From: CAIKMD01 sp035605975
GTDB taxonomy: Bacteria; Pseudomonadota; Alphaproteobacteria; ATCC43930; CGMCC-115725
DNA: 18,022 nt
Assembly: GCA_035605975.1 (NCBI GenBank)
Contig: DATNGG010000030.1
Location: 1 to 18,022 of the forward strand
Direction of reading: 5' to 3'
Part shown: in pieces, positions 1 through 6,999 of the stretch
How the letters are laid out: every line of letters starts with the position of its first letter
Position numbering within the stretch: position 1 is the stretch's first letter
The notes under the pieces: generated by a model
Databases searched by the model: none
Told to the model about the DNA's origin: nothing
Seen by the model: only the letters and a program-made list of their open reading frames with translations
Program-made: the position numbers and the translations under genes

Positions 1-189
1 TGCCATAAGCTCAAGGGATCGGCGAGCCTCGTGGGCGCCCATCAGCTCACGGCGCTCTGCGCCCAGCTCGAGACGGCGGGCGAAGCCGATAACTGGCCGG
101 CGATCCATCGGCTGGCGCCGCAGTTGGAGGGGCTGATGTGCGACATCGAGACCTCCGCCGAGGCCTTCCTGCGCTCACAGACGCTGTAG
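1..189 (+). CDS. Histidine-phosphotransfer (Hpt) domain protein, C-terminal end
   Basis: The window opens inside a rightward reading frame of 62 codons that ends at TAG 187-189. It begins CHKLKGSASLVGA, which matches the Hpt signature H-x-L-K-G-S; the histidine at the second visible codon would be the phosphorylated residue. The rest (LCAQLETAGEADNW and a helix ending EAFLRSQTL) fits the last two helices of the Hpt four-helix bundle. Hpt domains relay phosphate between a hybrid histidine kinase and a response regulator. Whether this is a free-standing Hpt protein or the tail of a hybrid kinase cannot be told, because the start lies outside the window. The frame ends 25 bases before the convergent mbfA gene. 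Confidence 0.8.
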   Translation, partial: CHKLKGSASLVGAHQLTALCAQLETAGEADNWPAIHRLAPQLEGLMCDIETSAEAFLRSQTL

Positions 190-196
190 CGCCCCA

Positions 197-222
197 CAAG
201 AAGAGAGCGGCGCGTCAGCCGC
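197..222 (-). terminator. Intrinsic terminator of mbfA, stop codon in the loop
   Basis: Read on the minus strand, GCGGC pairs with GCCGC (plus-strand 218-222 and 207-211) around a six-base loop TGACGC. The TGA of the loop is the stop codon of the leftward ferritin/VIT gene. The stem is followed by the pyrimidine tract TCTCTTCTT. The stem is short (five pairs, six with a G-U pair), so this is a modest terminator. Confidence 0.5.
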
Positions 223-1360
223 CGATCGAAACCCCGACGAGATGGCCGATGCCATAGGTGACGCCGGCGGCGGCGAAGCCGATCAGGAGCTGGCGCAAGG
301 CGGACATCACGAGACCGCGGCCGGTGAAGAGCGAGGTCCCGGCGCCGATGAGGATCAGCGCCACGCCGCCGGAGGCCAGGCTTGCCAGCAGGGCCGGCAT
401 GCCGGAGAGCCAGAAGAACGGCGCCACGGGAAAGATGGCGCCCACGGCGAAGAGCCCGAAGGAGGAGGCCGCGGCCGTCCAGGGCGAGCCGCCGAGCTCC
501 GTCGGATCGATGCCGAGCTCCTCGCGAACCAGCGTATCCAGCGCCGTCTCCTTATTGGCCATCAGCCGCTCGGCCAGATCGCGGGCCTCGGCTTCGCCGA
601 GCCCCTTGGCCTGGTAGATCAGGACCATCTCCTCCTTCTCCTCCTCGGGCATGCGGGCCAGCTCATCGGCCTCGACATCGATCTGGCGCTGGTTCAGCTC
701 GCGCGAGCTGGTGACGGAGAGCCATTCGCCCATGGCCATGGAGCAGGCGCCGGCGAGCAGCCCGGCAAGACCCGTGACCAGCACGGTGCGCTCGGAAAAC
801 GCCGCGCCCGCCACGCCCATGACGAGGCTTAGATTGGAGACGAGCCCATCATTGGCGCCGAGCACGGCCGCGCGCAACGCATTGCCGCCGGTGCGATGGC
901 GCCCTTCGAGCGTCGCGAGCGTACCACCGGCGATCCCCTTGCGCAGCGGCTGGGCTGCCGCCTCGATGATCCTTGCATGCGAGCGCTCGGCCTGCGGCAG
1001 GCCCTCCGAGATCGCCTCGGGCTGTGCGTCGTAGACATGGCTGTCGCTGCGCTCGAAGCTGTTAATGAGCGGCAGCAGAATGCTGGGGCCGAAGCGCCGC
1101 GCGAGCCAGATCAAAATCCGCGTCCGCAACCCGGCGCGCGCCGCCCCATTGGCCGCGCCGAGGCGGGTCAGCCGGTTGCGCCAGAACTCGGCATGCACCT
1201 CCTCGACCGCCGCGAGCCGGCGATAGACTTCTTTCAATTGCGGGTTGGTCTCGTTCTCGGCCATCGCGCCGTAAAGCGCGGCGCTGTCGATCTCGCCCTG
1301 GAGATTGTTGCGATAGCGCGCAACGTCGCGCTCGCGCTCGGCCGGATCGCTCTCCGCCAT
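215..1360 (-). CDS. mbfA: MbfA-type ferritin-like/VIT1 membrane iron exporter
   Basis: This 381-residue protein fuses an N-terminal rubrerythrin/ferritin-like domain (about residues 10-65) to a C-terminal CCC1/VIT1 membrane domain (about 150-381). The ferritin part shows E23-x6-Y30 (EIDSAALYGAMAEN) and E53-x2-H56 (AAVEEVHAEFW), the usual diiron ligands. The VIT1 part shows AAVLGANDGLVSNLSLVMG and several hydrophobic spans. Proteins of this build (MbfA in Bradyrhizobium and Agrobacterium) export iron across the inner membrane and protect against iron and peroxide stress. I chose the ATG at 1360 because GGAGGGG stands six bases upstream; an in-frame ATG at 1375 would add five residues but has no such site. 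In relatives the gene is repressed by Irr, but I found no clear iron control element in the 123-base region shared with divergent msrB. Confidence 0.88.
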   Translation of the reverse strand: MAESDPAERERDVARYRNNLQGEIDSAALYGAMAENETNPQLKEVYRRLAAVEEVHAEFWRNRLTRLGAANGAARAGLRTRILIWLARRFGPSILLPLINSFERSDSHVYDAQPEAISEGLPQAERSHARIIEAAAQPLRKGIAGGTLATLEGRHRTGGNALRAAVLGANDGLVSNLSLVMGVAGAAFSERTVLVTGLAGLLAGACSMAMGEWLSVTSSRELNQRQIDVEADELARMPEEEKEEMVLIYQAKGLGEAEARDLAERLMANKETALDTLVREELGIDPTELGGSPWTAAASSFGLFAVGAIFPVAPFFWLSGMPALLASLASGGVALILIGAGTSLFTGRGLVMSALRQLLIGFAAAGVTYGIGHLVGVSIGG

Positions 1361-1483
1361 TCCCCACCCCTCCATGCCCTATTGCGGCGATCATACCATG
1401 TCGCGTGCGGCGCCGCCGCGCGCTATCATGGCTCGGCCGGCGCAGGGCGCGACAAGGCGTCAGGCCGGCGGGCGGAGGTGGTC

Positions 1484-1897
1484 ATGAGCAAGGTGGCTGA
1501 CGACAAGGTCGTCAAATCGGACGCGGAATGGCAGGCGCAGCTGACGCCCGAGCAATTCCGCATTGCGCGGAAGAAAGGCACCGAGCGCGCCTTCACCGGC
1601 GCCTATTGGAACGAGCACACGGCCGGCACCTATCTCTGCGCCTGTTGCGGGCAGGAGCTGTTCGCGTCGGACACGAAATTCGATTCGGGCTCGGGCTGGC
1701 CGAGCTTCACCCAGCCGATCGGCGCCGACAAGGTCGAGACCGAGACCGATCGCAGCTTTTTCATGGAACGCACCGAGGTGCTGTGCAGCCGTTGCGAGGC
1801 GCATTTGGGCCACGTCTTTCCCGACGGGCCCAAGCCGACCGGGTTGCGCTATTGCATCAACTCGGCATCGCTGAAGCTGCAGCCGAAGAGCAAATAG
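1484..1897 (+). CDS. msrB: Peptide-methionine (R)-S-oxide reductase MsrB
   Basis: This 137-residue protein reduces methionine-R-sulfoxide in proteins back to methionine and is probably cytoplasmic, since no signal peptide is visible. It is a complete single-domain MsrB. The zinc site is given by C52-x2-C55 (LCACCGQELF) and C101-x2-C104 (CSRCEAHLGH). The catalytic cysteine is C124 in RYCINSASL. The family motif SGSGWPSF sits near residues 68-75. The start ATG at 1484 has GGAGG five bases upstream (1474-1478). It is divergent from the iron exporter gene, and the two share a 123-base control region, which suggests common use under oxidative stress. It converges with the amidase gene 24 bases downstream. 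Confidence 0.95.
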   Translation: MSKVADDKVVKSDAEWQAQLTPEQFRIARKKGTERAFTGAYWNEHTAGTYLCACCGQELFASDTKFDSGSGWPSFTQPIGADKVETETDRSFFMERTEVLCSRCEAHLGHVFPDGPKPTGLRYCINSASLKLQPKSK

Positions 1898-1921
1898 CCG
1901 CTCGCCCGCCGCCGCGGCCGA

Positions 1922-3412
1922 TCACGGCGTGGTCGGCGGCGGCCGGCGATGATGCGTCGCCTGCTCATAGGCATAGGCAAGGTTCAGCATCGCCGCATCG
2001 GTATAGGGCCGGCCAAGGAAGGTGATGCCCGCCGGAAGCCGATCCGCTGTGAAGCCGGCCGGCACGACGACCGAGGGAACGCTCGCCAGGAAGGTGTTGA
2101 TATGCGGCGCGCCCTTCTGGTCGGTGTAAGGCGGCTTGATGCCGTCTTCGATCAAAGTCGGCTGATGCTCGACCGCCTTGTGCACGACGGCGTCGAGCCG
2201 ATGATCCGCCATGGTCTTCAGCAGATTGGTCATGAGCCGGTCGCGCGCCTTCAATGAGGCGTGATAGCGCTCCTCGGAGCCGGTCCTGAGCCAGCGGTCG
2301 CGCGTCGGCTTCAGCAATTGCTCGAACATCGGCGAGGCAATCGCCGCCGCGCGCGAGGCGAAAGGCGGATTGGTGCCGCGCGCGAAATAATGTTTGAAGC
2401 CCTCATCGGCCTCGGCGGGGCTGAAGGAGCGCTGCGCCAGCAGCGCTTTGAGATCGGGGATGGTCACGGGATCGACGATTGCCGCGCCGGCTTCGCGCAA
2501 CTCCGCGATGGCGCGGTCGAAGACGGCGTCGATCTTGGCGAAATCCTCTGAATCGGGCTGGGAGCCGAGCCCCATCGGTTCGCGCAAAATGCCGAGCCGC
2601 GCACCCTTCAAGGCGTTGCGATCGAGCAAGGCCGCATAGCTCGCCGGCGCATGCCCGACGCCATGCGCGGTTGCGGGATCTTCGGCGTCATACCCGACCA
2701 TCACATCGAGCATCCGCGCGAGATCGACGACGCTGCGCGCCATCGGTCCAAGCGAGCCATTCATCGCCGGCCAGCCGCCATAGACGCCGCCGCGGCTGAC
2801 GAGGCCGATGCTCGGGCGCATGCCGGCAATGCCGTTCCAGATCGCGGGGCGGCGGATCGAGGCGAGGCCTTCCTGGCCGATGGCGACGGTGGCGAAATTC
2901 GCCGAGACGCTCGCGGCCGGGCCGCCCGAGGAGCCGCCGACCGTTCGCGCCGGGTCATAGGGATTGCGCGTCGAGCCGAAGAGCGTGCCATGGGTGTCGC
3001 CGGCGCCGAGCTCGCCGAGCGTCGCCTTGCCGAGGAGAATCGCGCCCGCCGCGCGCAGCTTTGCCGCAACGAAGCAGTCGCGTCCCGGCCGGTAATCCTT
3101 GAAGAGGATCGAGCCGAGCGTCGTCGGCATCTCCTCGACATCGGCCTGGTCCTTGAAAATCACCGGAATGCCATGCAGCGGACCGACCAGGCCCGATGCC
3201 GCCAGGATGGCGTCGAGCCGATCCGCCTGGTCGAGGGCCTTGGAATTGAGCGAGATCAGCGCGTTGATGGCCGGGCCGCGGCGGTCATAGCGCTCGATCC
3301 GATCGAGGTAGAGCTCGACCAGGCTGCGCGCCGTCAGCGTGCGCGCACGATAGGCGGCGTGAATCTCTTCGATCGTCGCTTCGATCGGGTTGAATAAAGA
3401 TGGTGTCGCCAA
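1922..3412 (-). CDS. Amidase-signature family hydrolase
   Basis: This 496-residue protein belongs to the amidase signature family, whose members hydrolyse amide bonds with a Ser-cisSer-Lys triad. The triad is visible as K87 (GIPVIFKDQ), S161 in GGSSGG, and nucleophile S185 in GQEGLASIRRPA. The usual context of the nucleophile is GTDxGGSIRxPA, so the acidic and double-glycine positions are changed here; this probably marks a subfamily, but the substrate cannot be read from sequence. The start is TTG at 3412, chosen because AGGAGGAG lies seven bases upstream and the next methionine is at about residue 95. It could be transcribed with the upstream phosphotransferase gene 93 bases away. The closest family role is hydrolysis of a small organic amide; it is unlikely to be GatA, since no gatB or gatC is present. 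Confidence 0.85.
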   Translation of the reverse strand: MATPSLFNPIEATIEEIHAAYRARTLTARSLVELYLDRIERYDRRGPAINALISLNSKALDQADRLDAILAASGLVGPLHGIPVIFKDQADVEEMPTTLGSILFKDYRPGRDCFVAAKLRAAGAILLGKATLGELGAGDTHGTLFGSTRNPYDPARTVGGSSGGPAASVSANFATVAIGQEGLASIRRPAIWNGIAGMRPSIGLVSRGGVYGGWPAMNGSLGPMARSVVDLARMLDVMVGYDAEDPATAHGVGHAPASYAALLDRNALKGARLGILREPMGLGSQPDSEDFAKIDAVFDRAIAELREAGAAIVDPVTIPDLKALLAQRSFSPAEADEGFKHYFARGTNPPFASRAAAIASPMFEQLLKPTRDRWLRTGSEERYHASLKARDRLMTNLLKTMADHRLDAVVHKAVEHQPTLIEDGIKPPYTDQKGAPHINTFLASVPSVVVPAGFTADRLPAGITFLGRPYTDAAMLNLAYAYEQATHHRRPPPTTP

Positions 3413-3505
3413 GCTCGATCTCCTCCTCTTTTAGCCGGCGCTTCGCGACGCCGCTCGTTTGAGCATACCGCAAACTCGAGATCGGGCGCGCGGTCGCGAT
3501 GCGGC

Positions 3506-4567
3506 TCAGCCGCCGATCATCTCGACCTGCCGCCAGCCAGCCTCGGCGATCGCGCGGGCGCGCCGGCCCGAATCGAGCGCGCGTGCGCTCGCGGCGGTGC
3601 CTTCGAGTACCCGCCCCATGATGCCTTGAAGGATCGCGGCGAGGCGGAACATGTTGAAGGCGATATAGAAGTCCCAATGGGGCAGGGATGTGCGCCCGGT
3701 GCGCTGTTCGTAAAGCGCGCAGGCTTCGTCTTCGGTCGGAATGCCGAGCGCCGGCAGATCGAAGCCCTCGAGCCCGCGATAAGCGGCGGGTCCCAAGCGC
3801 CAGAGCATCATGTGATAGGCGAAATCGGCGAGCGGGTTGCCGAGCGTCGACAATTCCCAATCGAGCACGGCGAGAATGCGCGGCTCGCTGGGATGAAAGA
3901 TGATATTGTCGATGCGAAAATCGCCGTGGATGATCGCGCTGGTCTCGTCCGCCGGCGCGTGTTGGGGCAGCCAGTCGATCAGCCGATCCATCGCCGCGAT
4001 GGTTTCGGTCTCGGAGGCGCGATATTGCCGCGTCCAGCGATCGATCTGCCGCAACACGTAATTGCCCGGCCGGCCATAATCGGCCAATCCCAAGGCGGCG
4101 TAGTCGAGACCGTGCAGTCGGGCCATCGCCGCGTTCATCGCCTCATAGAGCGGGCGGCGCTCTGCGCGGTCGAGCTCGGGCAGGGCCGGATCCCAAAACA
4201 CCCGGCCCTCGACATAATCCATGATGTAGAAAGCCGTGCCGATCACCGCCTCGTCCATGCAGAGCGCGCGGCTTTGCGCCACGGGAAACTCCGCCTTGGC
4301 GAGCGCGGTGATGATGCGGAACTCGCGATCGACCGCATGCGCCGAGGGCAAGAGCTTGCCAGGCGGCTTGCGGCGCAGCACATAGCGCCGGCGCGGCGTC
4401 GTCACGCGGTAGGTCGGATTCGACTGGCCGCCTTTGAACTGCTCGATGTCGATCGGCCCCGCGAAATTTTCGACATGCTCTTTCATCCAGAGGGCGAGCG
4501 CCGCCGAATCGAAACGGTGCTGCTCGCGCACCGGCATCGTGCCGGTGAATTCCTCGCTGAGGCTCAT
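3506..4567 (-). CDS. APH-fold phosphotransferase (ACAD10/11 N-terminal type)
   Basis: This 353-residue protein has the aminoglycoside phosphotransferase/choline kinase fold. The catalytic loop HGDFRIDN lies at residues 214-221 (H214, D216, N221). The metal-binding aspartate is D236 in LDWELSTLGNPLADFAY. The N-lobe has GGQSNPTYRV near 46-55 and K67 in VLRRKPPGK. The GGQSN and DWE-x-STLGNPLADF patterns are those of the family found as the N-terminal domain of acyl-CoA dehydrogenases ACAD10 and ACAD11. The human proteins are implicated in 4-hydroxy fatty acid catabolism, in which the kinase domain phosphorylates a hydroxyacyl-CoA. A similar role is possible here, but no acyl-CoA dehydrogenase gene is adjacent. 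An antibiotic kinase is unlikely. The ATG at 4567 has only a weak AAGAAA upstream. Confidence 0.82.
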   Translation of the reverse strand: MSLSEEFTGTMPVREQHRFDSAALALWMKEHVENFAGPIDIEQFKGGQSNPTYRVTTPRRRYVLRRKPPGKLLPSAHAVDREFRIITALAKAEFPVAQSRALCMDEAVIGTAFYIMDYVEGRVFWDPALPELDRAERRPLYEAMNAAMARLHGLDYAALGLADYGRPGNYVLRQIDRWTRQYRASETETIAAMDRLIDWLPQHAPADETSAIIHGDFRIDNIIFHPSEPRILAVLDWELSTLGNPLADFAYHMMLWRLGPAAYRGLEGFDLPALGIPTEDEACALYEQRTGRTSLPHWDFYIAFNMFRLAAILQGIMGRVLEGTAASARALDSGRRARAIAEAGWRQVEMIGG

Positions 4568-4878
4568 GTTTCTTGCCGCGCTCGCCGCACCGTTGAAGCC
4601 GATTCGTGTCCTCTTCCTGCCCGCGCAGGATCATAAAACTTACTTTTGCCATTTTTTTGAGCAATCATTTTAGGCGTCGATATGGTCGAATATCTATTGT
4701 GAGAGTCGCAAAGGCGAGTATCCGCTCCGACCGGCAGCGGCCGAAGCCATGAAAATCCGCGCGGCACCGGGGTTCCTTGCGTGCATTCTCGCCCCTTGCC
4801 ATGTGCGGTTGCGGACCCGATTTCAAGCCCTAGCTCCTCTGTTGCTAAAACGCGACTCGGCGCGAATTTCTGGCCTGC

Positions 4879-4910
4879 GCCCCGAACGGGGCGGCTCCGC
4901 ACGCGGAGCC
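4879..4910 (+). repeat. Two abutting perfect inverted repeats upstream of prkA
   Basis: The first dyad is GCCCCG-AA-CGGGGC (4879-4892). The second follows with no gap: GGCTCCGC-AC-GCGGAGCC (4893-4910). Their centres are 16 bases apart and lie about 109 and 125 bases before the start predicted from the sigma-54 element. They could be protein-binding operators. Alternatively they are RNA hairpins; the second is followed by TTTGTG, a poor terminator tail. Confidence 0.6.
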
Positions 4911-4984
4911 TTTGTGCCCGATAGGTTGTTATGGTTAATGAGTCTTAAACGATTTAGGGCGACGATCGATAGAGTACCCGATTT

Positions 4985-5000
4985 TGGCGTTGGTCTTGCA
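4985..5000 (+). promoter_or_regulatory. Candidate sigma-54 -24/-12 promoter of prkA
   Basis: TGGCGTTGGTCTTGCA has GG (4986-4987) and GC (4998-4999) with exactly ten bases between them, plus TTGCA at the -12 side, as in the consensus TGGCAC-N5-TTGCA. Transcription would start near 5011, leaving a short leader that still contains the GGAGG ribosome site (5014-5018). In E. coli the homologous yeaGH operon is under NtrC/sigma-54 control as well as RpoS, which supports the call. Confidence 0.5.
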
Positions 5001-5024
5001 CATCCCGTCGAGCGGAGGTGAAGC

Positions 5025-6971
5025 ATGAATAACCTGGACGGCGTTTTCGGGCTTTTTGCCAAGCAATACGACACGCAAAAAGAAGCCGAGATGTCGCTTG
5101 AGGATTATCTCAAGGCGTGTGCGCGCGAGCCCATGGCCTATGCGACGGCCGCAGAGCGCATGCTTGCCGCGATCGGCGAGCCCGAGATGGTCGATACCAG
5201 CGTCGATTCGCGGCTCGGCCGCATCTTCATGAACCGCACCATCCGGGTCTATCCGTCCTTCGTCGACTTCTACGGCATGGAAGAGACGATCGAGCGCATC
5301 GTCGGCTATTTCCGCCACGCCGCGCAGGGATTGGAAGAGCGCAAGCAGGTTCTCTATCTGCTCGGCCCGGTCGGCGGCGGCAAATCCTCGCTTGCCGAGC
5401 GCTTGAAGCTCCTGATGGAGAAGATGCCGATCTATGTCTTGAAGGCGGGCAAGGAAATGAGCCCGATCTTCGAGAGCCCCTTGGGCCTCTTCGACCCCGC
5501 GACCATGGGCGACGTGCTCGAAAAGCAATACAAGATCCCGAAGCGCCGCTTGACCGGCCTCGTCAGCCCGTGGGCTTTAAAGCGCCTCGACGAGTTCGGC
5601 GGCGACATCTCGAAATTCACCGTGGTGCGCGTTCATCCCTCGCGGCTGCGCCAGATCGCCATCGCCAAGACCGAGCCGGGCGATGAGAACAACCAGGACA
5701 TCTCCTCGCTGGTCGGCAAGGTCGATATCCGGCGGCTCGAATTCTTCTCGCAGAACGACGCCGACGCCTATTCCTATTCGGGCGGCCTCAACCGCACGAC
5801 CCAGGGCATCCTCGAATTCGTCGAGATGTTCAAGGCGCCGATCAAGATGCTGCATCCGCTGCTGACGGCGACGCAGGAAGGCAATTATATCGGCTCCGAG
5901 AACATCGGCGCCATTCCCTTCCAGGGCATCATCCTCGCGCATTCGAACGAAGCGGAGTGGCAGGGCTTCAAGAATAACCGCAACAACGAGGCCTTCATCG
6001 ACCGCATCTGCGTGATCAAGGTGCCCTATTGCCTGCGCTCGACCGAGGAGATGCATATTTACGAGAAGCTTCTCGCCAACAGCGAGCTCTCGAACTCGCC
6101 CTGTGCGCCCGGCACGCTCGACATGCTGTCGCGGTTCTGCGTCCTGTCGCGCGTCAAGCCGCACGAGAATTCGAATCTCTATTCGAAGATGCGCGCCTAT
6201 GACGGCGAAAGCCTGAAGGACACCGATCCGCGCGCCCGCACGGTGCAGGAATACCGCGACGCGGCCGGGGTCGATGAAGGCATGACCGGCCTCTCCACGC
6301 GGTTTGCCTTCAAGGTTCTGTCCAGCACCTTCAATTACGACACGCAGGAGGTGTCGGCCGATCCCGTGCACCTCATGTACATTCTGGAGCAGTCGATCCG
6401 CCGCGAGCAGTTCGCCGAAGAGCAGGAGAAGAGGCTCCTCGCCTTCATCAAGGCGGAGCTCGCCCCGCGTTACGCCGAATTCATCGGCAACGAGATCCAG
6501 AAGGCTTACCTTGAGTCTTATGGCGACTACGGGCAGAATCTCTTCGACCGCTATGTCGCCTATGCCGATGCGTGGATCGAGGATCAGGACTACAAGGATC
6601 CGGACACGGGACAGCTGATGGATCGCGAGCTCTTGAACCAGGAGCTGTCGAAGATCGAGAAGCCGGCGGGCATCGCCAACCCGAAGGACTTCCGCAACGA
6701 GGTCGTGAAGTTCGCGCTGCGGGCGCGTGCCGCGAACAAAGGCAAGAACCCGTCCTGGACGTCTTACGAGAAGCTGCGCGAAGTCATCGAGAAGCGCATG
6801 TTCAGCCAGGTCGAGGATTTGCTGCCGGTGATCAGCTTCGGCACCAAGAAGGACAGCGAGACCGAGAAGAAACACAATGACTTCCTCGAGCGCATGACCT
6901 CGCGCGGCTACACGCCGCGGCAGGTGCGCCGTCTGGTCGAGTGGTACATGCGGGTCAACAAGGCTGGCTAG
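5025..6971 (+). CDS. prkA: PrkA/YeaG family AAA+ serine protein kinase
   Basis: This 648-residue protein is the size of E. coli YeaG (about 644). It has an N-terminal AAA+ domain with a P-loop at 114-122 (GPVGGGKSS), the family segment RIFMNRTIRVYPSF near 66-79, and the conserved PrkA C-terminal region ending VRRLVEWYMRVNKAG. PrkA proteins are cytoplasmic serine protein kinases used in stationary phase, nitrogen starvation or sporulation; some Bacillus data instead point to protease activity. The ATG at 5025 has GGAGGTG (5014-5020) four bases upstream. It is the first gene of a three-gene operon with yeaH (28-base gap) and spoVR, a set conserved across many bacteria. The likely promoter is a sigma-54 element at 4985-5000. 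Confidence 0.95.
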   Translation: MNNLDGVFGLFAKQYDTQKEAEMSLEDYLKACAREPMAYATAAERMLAAIGEPEMVDTSVDSRLGRIFMNRTIRVYPSFVDFYGMEETIERIVGYFRHAAQGLEERKQVLYLLGPVGGGKSSLAERLKLLMEKMPIYVLKAGKEMSPIFESPLGLFDPATMGDVLEKQYKIPKRRLTGLVSPWALKRLDEFGGDISKFTVVRVHPSRLRQIAIAKTEPGDENNQDISSLVGKVDIRRLEFFSQNDADAYSYSGGLNRTTQGILEFVEMFKAPIKMLHPLLTATQEGNYIGSENIGAIPFQGIILAHSNEAEWQGFKNNRNNEAFIDRICVIKVPYCLRSTEEMHIYEKLLANSELSNSPCAPGTLDMLSRFCVLSRVKPHENSNLYSKMRAYDGESLKDTDPRARTVQEYRDAAGVDEGMTGLSTRFAFKVLSSTFNYDTQEVSADPVHLMYILEQSIRREQFAEEQEKRLLAFIKAELAPRYAEFIGNEIQKAYLESYGDYGQNLFDRYVAYADAWIEDQDYKDPDTGQLMDRELLNQELSKIEKPAGIANPKDFRNEVVKFALRARAANKGKNPSWTSYEKLREVIEKRMFSQVEDLLPVISFGTKKDSETEKKHNDFLERMTSRGYTPRQVRRLVEWYMRVNKAG

Positions 6972-6999
6972 ACCATCGCGAAGGAGCGCTTAGCGCCCG

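Larger units (their letters stand above)
4568..5024. other. 457-base intergenic region between divergent genes
   Basis: This stretch separates the leftward phosphotransferase from rightward prkA. An AT-rich block at about 4628-4705, including a run of seven T (4653-4659), is the likely leftward promoter region, but I could not find a well-spaced -35/-10 pair. Two perfect dyads lie at 4879-4910 and a sigma-54-like element at 4985-5000. A 90-codon open frame at 4749-5021 has no recognisable protein content and overlaps the promoter, so I do not call it a gene. Confidence 0.6.

Noticed and set aside
1361..1483. Search for an Irr/iron control element upstream of mbfA
   Set aside because: The region is GC-rich and contains no TTTAGAA-like inverted repeat, so no site is called.
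4653..4659. Run of seven T as a possible terminator tail
   Set aside because: No GC-rich hairpin precedes it on either strand and it lies upstream of a leftward gene; it fits an AT-rich promoter block better.
4749..5021. Rightward 90-codon open frame before prkA
   Set aside because: It has no good ribosome site, runs through the dyads and the candidate promoter, and shows no family features.
5577..6875. Leftward 432-codon open frame opposite prkA
   Set aside because: It is fully antisense to PrkA and rich in residues expected from reversed GC-biased codons.
6986..6996. GCG-CTTAG-CGC hairpin between the yeaH ribosome site and its ATG
   Set aside because: Only three pairs form; it might shorten the 13-base spacing, but this is too weak to call.
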